DNA of 64,000 bases from Abelmoschus esculentus (lineage: Eukaryota > Streptophyta > Magnoliopsida > Malvales > Malvaceae), in NCBI GenBank assembly GCA_035048815.1, contig JAUCBN010000038.1:15959001-16023000 (forward strand). The letters run 5' to 3'. A program made the position numbers and the translations under genes. The notes beneath the pieces are model-generated. The model was not told where the DNA came from, did not search any database, and saw only the letters and a program-made list of their open reading frames with translations. Positions within the stretch are counted from its first letter, which is position 1. Every line of letters starts with the position of its first letter. This document shows, piece by piece, positions 11,246 through 22,975 of the stretch.

Positions 11246-14200
11246 ATGACAGACTCAAGTTTCCTGTTGTTTCTTTACATTTCTGCTATCTGCATGCTTT
11301 GTATAATATTTTCCCCTGCTGCTGTTGAGGAAGATAGAAAGGCAAGTGTTTTTCTTTTTGCTTTTGAATCTTTGAAATGGATTTCTTATCATCTTCGTGT
11401 GATGATGCAGATTTACATTGCATATTTGGGATCACTTTCGGATGGAGACTACAGTCCAACATCTCATCATGTCAGTTTGCTTCAAACACTTTTAAAACAA
11501 AGGTAGGATTAGGATCTTGAGATGATGATGAAATTTTTTCCACTAAAATTACTGATTTTTTTCTAAGAAAGTACAAAGGTCATCCTCAAATGACTAAACC
11601 AAATGAAGGAACACGAGATTGAATGATGGCTCAAACGAACTTAAACCAAAAAATAATACTAAACCGGGCATGGTGTTTAGTTCCCTTTTAGTAGTAGGGA
11701 CCAAACCTGTCTCGAACCGCTTGATGATTTAGGTTAGAAGGAATAACAACCATTAATAAGAAATTTGGTGTTTTGTCTCTCTTTAGTTCAGTGGAGAATT
11801 ACTTAACCAGAAGTTACAGAAGAAGCTTCAATGGATTTGCTGCTAAGATCACTGAAGAAGAGGCAAAGAAACTTGCAAGTGGTATTAAAGGCTCTCTTTA
11901 TTTACTCATTTGCCTATTGGTTATACATTTTTCACCACTTCAATTATATGCAGGTCTTAAAGAAGTGGTTTCGGTTTTTCCAAATGAAGTTTATCACCTT
12001 CAAACAACAAGATCGTGGGATTTCATGGGATTCAATCAGACTGCTAAACGCAATGCTACTGGCGAGAGCAATGTCATTATTGGTGTCCTTGATAGTGGAA
12101 TCTGGCCTGATTCAGACAGCTTCAACGATGAAGGCTTCGGTCCTCCTCCTAAAAAGTGGAAGGGAACTTGTAACGTTGGCCAAAACTTCACTTGTAACAA
12201 GTAAACATATTCCCTTATTGGCAATCTTTGAAAGCTATCAAAATTCTTGATTCTCTCTCATGCTTGTAGTTTAGTAACAAAAATTAGTATTCATCTAACA
12301 GCAAGCTTATTGGAGCTCGAGCTTACAACAACGATTCTGCTAGGGATACAGTTGGCCATGGATCACATACAGCGTCCACAGCAGCTGGGAACCTCGTAGG
12401 AAATGCAAGTTTCTATGGACTTGCTGAAGGCACTGCAAGAGGAGGGGTTCCATCTGCAAGGATAGCTGCATATAAAGTTTGCAGTTCTTTAAGATGTGGT
12501 TCGGATAGCATCTTGGCAGGCTTTGATGATGCCATTGCAGACGGAGTTGATATTATAACAATTTCAATAGTCTCGGACTTTTCATTCCAGTTTTACTATG
12601 AAACTATAGCCATTGGAGCTTTTCATGCTGCTGAGAAAGGAATACTTGTTGTGCAGTTTGTAGGCAATGGTGGTCCAAGAGCGCAATCGGTGTGTAGTGT
12701 AGCGCCATGGATACTTTCTGTTGCTGCTAGCAAACAGATTGATTTTTCATTGACAGGCTTGTTCTTGGGAATGGGAAGACACTAACCGTAAGGACCATAT
12801 ATTGCTGTTCCATATTGACTAATATCATACTTTCAACTTCTATAGAAAAAGAATTACATTGAAAAAAAATTGTTTTTTCTTGTTAAGAGTAATGGTTTCC
12901 TCTTTGCAAGCAGGGACATTCAATAAACTCTTTCAGTCTTAACAGAACAAAGGTTCCATTGGTTTATGGGCTGCAAGCATCAACTCATTGCAATGAGAGT
13001 AGTGCTCAGTAAGTTGCATTTTCATTTAACAAGATTTAGAATAAATAAAATGCTTAACATTTGGTGGTGTTTTTCCAGGGCATGCATGACTGGTTGTCTG
13101 AACCATACTTTGGTAAAGGATAAGATTGTTTTATGCGATGGCATAGACAGTCTAGATGAAGCTCATGTTGCTGGTGCATTAGGATCTGTTACACAAACTT
13201 CATTCCGGAATATTTCATTTGTCATCCCCTTGCCTGCATCAGTTTTAAGCACCGACGACTATGCATCACTCAAGTCCTACCAGAATTCCACCGAGTAAGT
13301 AAATTTCTCTTTAAAGTGATATGTTTGGTGAAAGAAAACTGATTCATTTTGTCTTTGTGTCACAGATAACCTGTAGCAGATTTATTAAAAAGTGAAACAA
13401 TTGAAGATTCTTGGTCACCTGTAGTTGCTGAATTCTCTGCAAGGGGCCCTAATAACATTGTACCAGACCTTCTAAAGGCATGCATTTCTCCTGTAAACCC
13501 GCAATTATCTCTCTGAAACTTTGCTATTCTCTGCAAGGGGCCCTAATAACATTGTACCAGACCTTCTAAAGGCATGCATTTCTCCTGTAAACCCGCAATT
13601 ATCTCTCTGAAACTTTGCTATTTTTATTGCTTAGCTACTTTTCCCTACCTGTGATGCAGCCTGATATAAGTGTACCGGGAGTGAATATTTTGGCTGCATA
13701 TCCCCTGGTTGTCCAACCTGTAGAATTTGCATCAGACGATAGGCGAGTTAAATACGATATACTAACAGGAACCTCGATGTCTTGCCCTCATGTTGCTGGA
13801 GTGCCTGCACATGTTAAAACATTTCATCTTGACTGCTCTCCCTCAGCCATCAAATCTACTCTTATCATTACTGGTAAACTTTAAATGCTAAAAATATCAA
13901 GTTACTGTCCAGTTATTTCGATCTTACCGTCATTTTCTTTTGCCTTTTTCCATTAGCATTCCCGATGGATCCATCAAAAAATCCAGATGCCGAATTTAGT
14001 TATGGATCCGGACATGTCAACCCTATAAAAGCCATCAATCCTGGACTTGTATACGACAATGCTGAAGGCGACAACATAAAGTTCTTATGCAGTATTGGAT
14101 ACAGTGAAGATGACATCCGAGTGATCTCAGGAATTAACACCTCTTGTCCTAAAAATTTTAGTAAAACACTGCCAAGAGACTTCAATTATCCTACTCTTAC

Positions 14201-14507
14201 AGCTACAGTCATAGAAGACAAATCATTCACAGTCAGTTTCCAAAGAACAGTCACAAATGTAGGTGTAGCAACATCTACTTACAATGCAACAATCACGTCC
14301 TAATTCAAACTTGAAGTCAAAGTGATCCCTCAATTTTTATCTTTCAAGACTTTAAAGGAGAAGAAATCCTACAATGTGATTGTTAAGGGAGAAGGTTTTG
14401 GTGGAAATTCAATGGTGTCTGCATCTTTGACATGGTCTGATGGCATTCATAATGTTAGAAGTCCAATTGTTATTCATACATATAAACCTTCTATTAATTC
14501 CGTCTGA
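11246..14507 (+). pseudogene. Cucumisin-like subtilisin-type serine protease, pseudogene 2
   Basis: An inverted duplicate of the gene at 6542-9724. Its ten exons are 11246-11341, 11411-11502, 11787-11878, 11954-12200, 12302-12787, 12914-13008, 13079-13294, 13366-13477, 13660-13873 and 13957-14507. Every exon has the same length as in copy 1 except exon 5, which is 1 nt shorter. Visible are the signal peptide, propeptide, VLDSGIWP (Asp), GHGSHTAS (His), VGNGGP (Asn), GTSMSCPHVAG (Ser) and the Fn3-like tail. Introns 1 and 8 again use GC donors, while the intron 5 donor is a normal GT. Lesions: a 1-bp deletion near 12730 leading to TAA at 12783, TAA at 13367-13369, TAA at 14301-14303, and a 94-bp tandem duplication over the exon 8/intron 8 junction. 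The promoter of copy 1 is not present upstream, where an R2 LTR lies instead. Clearly non-functional as a protease. Confidence 0.93.
13432..13619 (+). repeat. Perfect 94-bp tandem duplication across a splice junction
   Basis: Positions 13432-13525 and 13526-13619 are identical as read. The unit covers the end of exon 8 (FSARGPN...PDLLK), the GC donor at 13478 and the first part of intron 8, so a second donor copy stands at 13572. Copy 1 has a single unit. Perfect identity suggests that the duplication is recent compared with the other lesions in this pseudogene. Confidence 0.9.
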
Positions 14508-14543
14508 ATCTCATGACTGAACCTGCGATTGATAGTCAGATGT

Positions 14544-15797
14544 TGACGCACATCGTAAAGTGTCAAATAAATTCCTTATTTTCAAATAAATAATAAAAAA
14601 TTAAATATAGTAAAGGAGAAGTAAGGGTCGATCCCACAAGGACTAGAAACTTCCTGATTATGCTATGTTTGATTGGTGATCCAAGAATGTTGATCGAATG
14701 ATGTTTTAAGTAAAAATGGAATTTGTTGAATAAAGTAAAACTAAGTAATTTGAGAAAATAAAATAAAATAAAAACTAGCCTTAGGCTTTCGCTTTAACTC
14801 GACTTTAATAGATCATCAGAAAAAGATTTACTTCGGGATTTTACGTTGGTAATTAGCTTTCAAACTTCAATCCTTAAAGTAAAACTTCTAAACCGAATAC
14901 CCAAGTTTATCTTTGATATTGGTTTCATGGATTAATCCACCAACTCAATTTTGTAGATAAAATCATTTAAATCTCAAAAGCCGACTTGGATTATGTTATT
15001 TCAATAATAACTGATCCAATCTTTAGTTTTCGCTTTAGCAATCAATTTGCTAAGTGTGTTCCTAGGAAGTCGAATTACTTCAATAACCGATCATTCCTCA
15101 CACATAAGTGATCAAATCAAAATCTTAACCAAAATCAATCTTTAATTTTGAAACCAATTTGAAAAAAATAAGTTCTAAAAGAAAACTTCAAGAAATAAAA
15201 AGACGAAGTTATTTGTGTGCTTTTCAATCCTCACGTTTGGATCGAGCCATCGTTTAAGCCATTGGCTAATAAAAACTTAGCCGAGCATAATTATGGAAGA
15301 AATTATGCTCGACATAAAAATAAAATAAAAACAATAAGAACAAGAAAAATAAAGAAATAAAGCTTTATAAAACTTGAAACCTAGAACAAAAGATGGAATA
15401 TGAGAGATATTGTTCTAGGCTTACCCAAGGTGGGTATTTATAGCCTTTTACAAATCCTAAAAATAAGAGATAAATCTAAGATAATCCTAAAAATATATAA
15501 ATTTAAATTACAAAGAGATAAGTCCTAATTTATCTGGAACTCTGACAAAATGCTAATGTCATTTTCTAGAAGTCGCTGACAAAATGCTGCATTAGATTTC
15601 AAGCCCAAAGTCAAGCCCACGAATCCAAACTCGATCTAGAAAATAAAAAAAAAGTTTAGAATTCGGCTAATTTAAGTGTATTTTCTATATTCAGAGTCCT
15701 GCACAGAAATCACACGAAAAACAGTGAGACCAATAACATATTCACCAAACTAAAAAGTAATTAAGCTTAAAATAATAACTATTTTAAGCACTTATCA
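14544..15797 (-). mobile_element. Solo LTR interrupting the 3' flank of subtilase pseudogene 2
   Basis: The + strand runs from TGACGCACATCG to AGCACTTATCA; read on the - strand it is TGATAAGTGC...GTGCGTCA, with TG/CA ends. It splits a flank that is continuous beside copy 1 ('gatagttagttgctcac'), which fixes both borders. The flanking 5-mers gatgt and gttgc match at three of five positions. A 'ggtcgatcccacaaggac' block lies inside. The ends resemble the Athila/Tat-like LTRs at 58656-60061 and 60386-60826, but the body is diverged. No coding capacity. Confidence 0.7.
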
Positions 15798-16175
15798 GTT
15801 GCTCACACAGTTTATGTTACACATGTTTACTTAATTCCTTTCAATTTATGAATAATAATAGTTACAAGACACACATGATAACATCATCAAGTATGTTCTT
15901 TCTAGCATGATATTGTCATCAAAGGCATACAATTGTCTCATCTTTCATGCTTACGCCTATGTTGATACTGATTTCGAGGTTTATCAAGGAAATGGATTTG
16001 TAACAACTTCTGAATTTCAAAAGGTTCAGATCGGAACAAATGGTTTAACTATTTTATATTTTCCTGTATGGGCACCGCTGTAATCCTCTGTACTTAACTC
16101 CTAGTATACACGATAGGTTTAATACGTTATTTTTGTAACCTTAATGTCACATAAATATATAAAGTGTTTAATTCT
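15798..16175 (+). other. 3' flank of subtilase pseudogene 2
   Basis: Homologous to 6196-6530 (inverted) and 35510-35935 (direct). The match to the third copy continues to about 16230, showing that copies 2 and 3 share more downstream sequence than either shares with copy 1. No gene. Confidence 0.6.
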
Positions 16176-16671
16176 AAATCTTTGTATTCCAAAAATTAAA
16201 TACACAAGTAAAAGTAAATATTTTTGAATATCCTTATTATTGAAGACTCTAAATCAAATAGTATTCAACTAAAATAATCCAACGTTTCTTTTTAAAATAT
16301 TTGGGTTCGAGAGTCAGTTACGCGTAAGAACGACCTTTATGAGAGCCCGAAATCGGTACCTTATTAATTACACGTGGCATTTTGATATTTCGAACAATAA
16401 TCTCAATTTAATCTGTCATTATCAAATGAATATCGTTCGAATGAGGGTATCCTTTTGGATAAGAAAATACATTTTTTTTAAAGACGAGCTTGAATAAAAC
16501 GTCCAATTACTTTAGAAAATCTTAACTCATATTTTGAAAAAATATAATTTATACTCCAAGATATTTAATTGCATGACAGGTTATTGTCTGATCAATTTAA
16601 ATTATACCCTATTAAGCTCCATTAATTAAATAATTAAGTTTTATAATATTATTAATCTTCAAAGGATATTA
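16176..16671. repeat. LTR-derived repeat R3, copy a
   Basis: It contains 'tgggttcgagagtc' followed by 'gttacgcgtaag', a block also found at about 36280-36320 and, in variant form, at 17630-17660 and inverted at 40745-40790. The rest is AT-rich. Blocks like this are common in large gypsy LTRs of eudicots. Boundaries are not resolved. Confidence 0.45.
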
Positions 16672-19600
16672 TGATAACGCTCAAATAATCGGACACTACC
16701 ATCTAAACCCTTAAAAAATTTAATAATATTGTTAATTTTTCTTCTAATTATTTACCTAATTCATTTTTATTTTATACTAATCATATATTATTTCTCGTTT
16801 TCTAAATAAAAATGATATATTAAATTTGATACCAAAGTATACACTTGTCAACGTCACACTAGATTGAGAAATCGACCAACTTAGTATAACTGAGGTATAT
16901 TATTTAATACTCATTTATTTATTACTATTTTCTTATTATTAAATTATTTAATTAGAATGACTAATCTTAAAAGGCTTTAATTTTATTTTATTAGGTGTAA
17001 ATTAAGTTACCCTATATAAATATACTACGTAAGTTTACAACAAACATTACAATTAAAGCATGCATATAAATAAATTAAATAAATAAACAAAGAATAAAAC
17101 AAGACATAAAATGACCAAATTGAATTTCATTAAACTAAAAGTTCAATTACAAATACTATGCAACTAAAATATTCTAACTACAAATTTTATTGTCTAAAAT
17201 ATTCTAATTACAAATTCTAATACCTAAATATTATAATTATAAATTTTGTAGCGACCCTCTTAGAAATTCATAAGTGTAGTAAAAAAAAGTCGCTATTTTG
17301 TTAAAAAAAATTAGAAATTAGGTTACAAAATTGGGAAATTAGGGAATTGAAATTTAAAGTTAGGGATTTTAATTTAAAAAAAATTGAAATTAGGGTTAGG
17401 GGTTTGAAAATAATTGAAAAATTAGAGATTTAGAAAAATTTAGGAAATACTTAAAAATTGATTAAAAAAACCTTAGAAAACAATTAAAAAATGGGTTAGA
17501 AAACAACTCGAAAACAAAAGTTTGAAAATGATTTAAAAATTAATGAGAACGTTTTTGAAAATTGAAAACAATTGGAGTCGTCATCGGTCATTTTGGTAGA
17601 CAGGGCACCATAAAATCAGAGATTCTAAATGAATTGGGTTCGAGAGTCGGTTACGACTAAAAACGGTGTTAGCATTTAAAATCGCCCCAAAATTGACACA
17701 TTTACAAAAATATCGCTTAATTAATTTTAGAAATTCCTATTTAAAATAGCATTAAATTAGTATTTATTTAAATATTTGAATATATTTTAAACGTTACGAT
17801 ACTCGAAGGTAAACGCAAACACTGCCACCACTACGCCTGGTATTGTGCCCGTTACGACCAAATATCGAAAATCGCATTAATAATTAATGTTGGATGTAAC
17901 TTAGCTAACAAATTAAATTACATGTCATAAAATAATAAATATATACAAAAATACATACATGAAAAAATAAAATGCATAAATAAAAGACTGCACAAAAAAA
18001 TACAAGTATATATACAACAACTATGCAAGATATATGAATAACTAAACAAGGACTAAATTAAATACAAACAGTAATTAAAAGACCAAAACAAAAGACCTTA
18101 GCACCGGAAAATGGATTAAATTGGAAGAAAACCGAAATTAAAGACTCAAAAAGAGTTTTGCTACTGGCTTCAATGGTTAAATTTAACGACAAATTAAATC
18201 TGGGGACAAAATTAAGACCAAAAGAAGATTGGTGTCTCGAATCAGTGGCTAAAATAAAACGAAAGAAAATTAAGGGGCAAAATAAAAAATAACCAAAACA
18301 AGATTTGATCGGAAGACTAGATTGTAAATCATTTCAAACTATCAGGGACTGCACAGGTGGTTTAAGAAACACAGAAGGATTTATGAGGGAATTAAACTAT
18401 TTTAAAAAGAACCCCTCGGGTATAAATAATAAAAAAATAAAATGCTTCCCCCTTTATCATTTTTTAAACCGAAACAAAGATTTTCCCCAAACTTTCTCTG
18501 GAAACTCTAAACTACGGGAAAGATTTTCCCACAAACCCAGAAAATGTCGTACTCCCCAGGCGAACCAAAAATGCCTCTTTTTCTCTGTTTTCGAAACTAG
18601 AAATGCAAAACAACCTCCCCTTTTCGATTTAAACCCCGAAATCAGTTAAATAAAATTAATTTTCTTTTAAAAGGAAATAAAGGGAACCCGATTTTTCTCT
18701 CTCTTCGTCTCACCAGCAACACCCCCAACTGTGCAAGGATTCTCGCCAGAGAAGGAATCCGAGTGGGTTCGACTAACTTCTAAAGGTAAACATCGCAAAA
18801 CCCTAATCTTTTGGTTTCGATGCATGCAAAACAGAGGACGATGATGTACCTCAAAATTTCTTCTGTATTGATTCTGGAGAAAAATCCCTAATTCTAGATC
18901 AGGGTTACATGGTTCTTTGGCTCTTGTTTATATAGCCGGATTTATATGAATATCAAAAAGAAAAAAAGCCTAAATTTTGTTATTTTGGTTCTTCTGATGA
19001 AATTTGTTTGATTCGTCTGAAATTTGTCTTTGAAATTTGTTTGATATTTGTTGCAAAATTGTTGGTTTTCTCAGCTGTAATCCCTTGTTTTTCTTTGCAA
19101 TTTTTGTACAAATTCTGATGTTGGTTTATTTTTTTCGCATATGGGAATCGGAGCAACAAAGGGGGACCATTGAACGCCGGCACGGTGACCGAAAAAGTGA
19201 TTGGCGGGAGAGAGGAAATAGATCGTCAGGCTTGGTACTCGAAGAGTCGTGCATGCGCCACACGTGCGTGGAGGAGCGGACGAGCCGCGCGTGTGGAGTG
19301 TGTGGCATCCGAAACCTTCTTCTTCATTTGATCTCGACCGTTAAATCATAGATCAGATCTACCTGCTCTCTATTGGCTGCGCATGGAGAAACACCGGGAT
19401 TAGGCTAGGGTTTCATTGAAATTCCAGGCTAAGGGTTAAGGATTGGTCCTGAAATGGGTTATAATTAGTGTATTGGCTTGTATTTATTATTTTAATTGGG
19501 TTTCATGTATCATGGACTCTATTAATAATACACTTTGGGATTTATTTATTTAATTAAGTTTTTGGGGTTTTATTTAATTATATTAGATCTGTTATATAAT

Positions 19601-20333
19601 AATACTTGTAATAATAAAAATTTAAATAATAATAATATTATTAATAATAAATAGTAAATGATATATAATAATAATAACAATAATAATAAATAAAAGATGA
19701 ACAGAAAAAGAAATAAAAAGAGGATAAAGATAGTATGATGTTAACAAGATAAATATAATAATGTTAATAAAGGTAAAAAATGTATATTTTCAAACAGAGA
19801 TAAAGGTTTGAGAAAATAAATAAAAATGTATATAAATGTATACTAATAATACTTTTGATTTTTTTATATAATAATAAAATTAAAACCCTTTATTTGAAAT
19901 TGAAATGAAAATAAAACCGGATTTTCAACCCCGGATAAAATTTATGTTTACAAATTATAATGCCTAAATGAATAAAAAAACTAAACAAATATAATAATAA
20001 TAAAAAAGATGGCTTACCAAAGCTTGGTATCGTAGAGCCAAACATAAGACTCTTTGATTTGCTCTAAGGCTCTTACCATTTTTTATCTTTTTTTTTTTCT
20101 AAATAGACATCCCCCTTTACAGGCATTTGGGGAGGGGAATGTGAAGTTTTCAAAGTGGGATTCATTTTCTATACTAAAATGAATGCTTATATGTCATGAA
20201 TATTTTCTACTAATGTGAGATTTGTTTTCTACACTAAAATGAGTGATTATATGTAATGTATATTTCCTACCAATGTGATCTATTTTCTAAACCAAATATT
20301 TTTATCAACTATTTATTATGGTCTTATTATACA
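16672..20333 (+). mobile_element. Solo LTR, family R2, right copy, carrying a nested solo LTR
   Basis: It begins TGATAACGCTCAAAT and ends CTTATTATACA. The 5-mers on either side (16667-16671 and 20334-20338) are both tatta, a perfect target duplication. Removing the nested element at 17247-19952 and its duplicated 5-mer leaves about 951 bp that align, inverted, with 10464-11195. No internal region or second LTR is seen, so it is a solo LTR. Confidence 0.75.
17247..19952 (-). mobile_element. Large solo LTR (family L3), 2.7 kb, nested in the R2 LTR
   Basis: Borders are fixed by the uninterrupted homologue near 10640-10690, which lacks this insert. It runs TGTAGCGACC...ATGTTTACA on the + strand, with flanking 5-mers aattt and aatta (one mismatch). 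It is homologous, inverted, to 38272-41275. A block like 'ttgggttcgagagtcggtta' with 'ggggcgatt'-type sequence lies near the 17600s. The 18305-18649 and 19037-19351 open frames do not resemble known proteins. The length suggests a Tat/Ogre-like gypsy family, but that is an inference. Confidence 0.7.
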
Positions 20334-20338
20334 TATTA

Positions 20339-22867
20339 ATACCCAGATAAAGTACGAGTATAACAATTCAAATACATCAAAATTTCAAAAACTCAAATAA
20401 TAATAATAAATGTCTTTAAATAAACCATACTGTGAGAAAAAAATAAAGAGATGCCCCTGTAGAGATCTCCAAGTACTAAACTCTTAAGGTTAAGTATTTG
20501 AAAAAAATAAAATAGAAAAGATGAGCTATAGAGCATAATGTGCCTCTAAAATGCAAGCAAACAACACAATATTCAACAATTCACAATCACATATATATCA
20601 TAAATTTTTGTAATAAATAAAAACAGAGATTGATGAATGCAATATCACATAGAATTAATGTCCTAAACTCTGAACTCCAAACACAATGGTGGTAAAGCCA
20701 ACCGATCATAGCGGATATAGTTCCCATAACTCCTCACCCTTATTTCTCCAAACATAGTGTGATGAAATCACGTCTTCCTCCACACAATCCCATACCATGC
20801 ATATGATTATGAAATCAATATCACAAATTGCAAAAGTTCAATCATAGATAGCGTAAAATATACGAGGCACGTAGTTTTAATAATTTGATCATCACAGTCA
20901 CAATGTAAAAACACCAATACATAGCTTAATGTCACAAAGTCTGAAAAATAGCATGCAAACATGTAACCATATAACGTAAAAAAATTAACACAAAAAGAGA
21001 ACACATATTTAAATTTATTTAACAATAGCACATAAAGAAACATAAATTTAGTACAAGAAGAGAACATCTATTTAAATTCATTTAACAATAGCACATGAAG
21101 AAACACACATTTAGCACAAGAAGAGAACACACATGTAAATTCATTTAATAATAACACAAGAAGAAACACACATTTAAATTCATTTAACAATAGCACAAGA
21201 AGAGACATACATTTAGAATAAGAAGATAATACACATTTAAATTCATTTAACAATAATATTATAGTCTGATGGTTCAAATAAAATATTTTAATGTAAGAAA
21301 ATATATTCAATTATATTGAAAATAACCCCAATTTCTAAATACATCAAAGTTTCCAAAATAAAAAATAATTTGAATAACTAAAGGTTAGTTTTATATTGAA
21401 TAATAAAATAACCAGATAAAATATGAGACCTTTCAAGTACCACATCACTTAAAGTCCAAAGATTTGTAAGAGAAAACTAAGGGGAGTAAGCTAAAGAGCT
21501 TAGCGTGTCTCTAAGGTGTAGATAAAAACAACAAAACATAGTTTACAAGTTTATTTCTCAAGAGTAATATTTAGAAAATATTGCAAAATATGATGAATGA
21601 ATGATGTCATATGCACAACACAAATCCCAACTACATATTTCAATCACAGTGGTAACATAGCCTACCAATCACATTGGAGGAAGTTCCCAAAACTTCTCAC
21701 CTTTATATCTCCAAGAACAGTATGGTTAAATAATTTCTTCCTCCGTGCACAATCTCACCTTATGCACACAATATGATGTAACATGATTTAAAAATCTAAA
21801 AATAGCCACAATTCAATCCGAAATCACAATTTATCTATAATCTCAATTTATCTCAAAACACAAATTCATAGGACATAGAAATAATAATTATTTGCAAAAG
21901 TACAATATCTAAAATCTTAAAATTTTCATATATTTCTCAAATCATAATGACATTTATGTATAGTAACACAAGTGCACAATCAAAAACACAATACAGAAAT
22001 TATACATGTTAACCAAACTCGAATATTTTCAAAGTACAAAATATTAAGCATGTCAAAAAAATATTTTTCGGAAAAACATAAATAACATTAGTAAGAGAAC
22101 ACACCTTAACCAAAGCGATTCAAATTACTGAATAACATGGTTTTAAACTCGGACAAAAATAAAGAATGAAAACAAAAGCTTTAGAGAATCTTGATGGAGG
22201 AAATAATCTATGGTTTTCTCTTAGCCCACATGTATATATAGAGAAAACTAATTGATTCAATTTGAATTAGAATTTTGTTAGGTTAAAATATAAATATAAT
22301 AAATATTTAGAAAAGTTGTAGAATTTTAAAGGGATTTCCTTTCTTTATTCGGAATTTTATATAATATATAATATATATTATAATAGTAAGTAAAAAAAAT
22401 ATGATAAAACAATAATTAAAATAAAAAAATATTTTTAATAAAATAGTAGTAATAAAATTAAAAACACTTTAATACAAAAATAACTGATTGCAGATAAAAT
22501 TAGAATTCAATGTAACAATAAATTGGTTATCCAAGTGTTCTCAAACCTGAAAAAAATAATAATATATATAATAATTTTATTTTAAAAAATAAATATAAAA
22601 GCAAATCACGTTAAAAAACATTAAAAATGAATAACTTATATATTTAGCCATTAATCTCTTTAGAATTTTCAAAACATCACTTTAACTTTTAAACTTTAAA
22701 CTCAAACCTTGAACTTTTAAAAAATTTCAATCTTATCCCAAAACTTTTCTTAAAATTAGAAAATCAATTTAAAAACATAAAAAAATAGGGTTACAAAAAT
22801 TAAAAATTTGAAAACTAGGGTTTTTAATTAGGGATTTTAAAATTAAAACAATTTTCGAGGTGTTACA
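20339..22867 (-). mobile_element. Tekay-like LTR, family X, copy 1
   Basis: It ends CGAGGTGTTACA at 22867; the reverse complement starts TGTAACACCTCG, the classical Tekay/Del LTR start. Two diverged internal units, about 20339-20830 and 21330-21790, each contain 'cagataaa(g/a)ta', a 'ctaaagagcttag' or 'gctatagagcataat' block and a 'caatcaca(g)tgg' block. The second unit recurs at 43740-44200. The left border is not resolved. It is coding-free; apparent open frames across the minisatellite are artefacts. Confidence 0.6.
20990..21260. repeat. Minisatellite of about 62 bp, roughly four units
   Basis: Alternating blocks 'atttaaattcatttaaca', 'atagcacaagaag' and 'acacacatttagcacaag' repeat with small variations. 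The same array, about three units, appears at 43290-43470 in the other family X copy. It is internal to the LTR. Confidence 0.75.
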
Positions 22868-22975
22868 CTAACCCTAAATCAAAGGCTTTCTTTGATTTTT
22901 ATGTGTGTTCCGGTTAGTCCAAGTAATAACAGGGTGATTTGGTCTTTCCCAAGCTACTTTGGTGTTTATGGGGAT
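22868..22975 (+). repeat. Interspersed repeat R1, copy c
   Basis: It begins ctaaccctaaatcaaaggc immediately after the family X LTR and matches R1 copies a, b and d. The junction with the X LTR is the same as at 53354/53355, so copies c and d descend from one insertion followed by duplication. Confidence 0.7.

Noticed and set aside
18305..18649. 114-codon open frame in the L3 solo LTR
   Set aside because: Not preserved in the homologous LTR at 38272-41275 and no recognisable motif.
10464..20333. Composite transposon with R2 arms carrying the subtilase
   Set aside because: Each arm has its own LTR-type TG start and its own 5-bp flank, and there is no 8-9 bp duplication around the whole unit.
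20990..21260. CRISPR-like array
   Set aside because: Repeat units are contiguous and diverged with no unique spacers, and the genome is eukaryotic.
21068..21310. Protein with repeated LLLNEFK motif
   Set aside because: This is a reading of the minisatellite on the reverse strand; it has no start context and recurs only because the DNA repeats.
22868..22880. Interstitial telomere repeat (ctaaccctaaa)
   Set aside because: Only one telomere-like unit is present, and it belongs to repeat R1.
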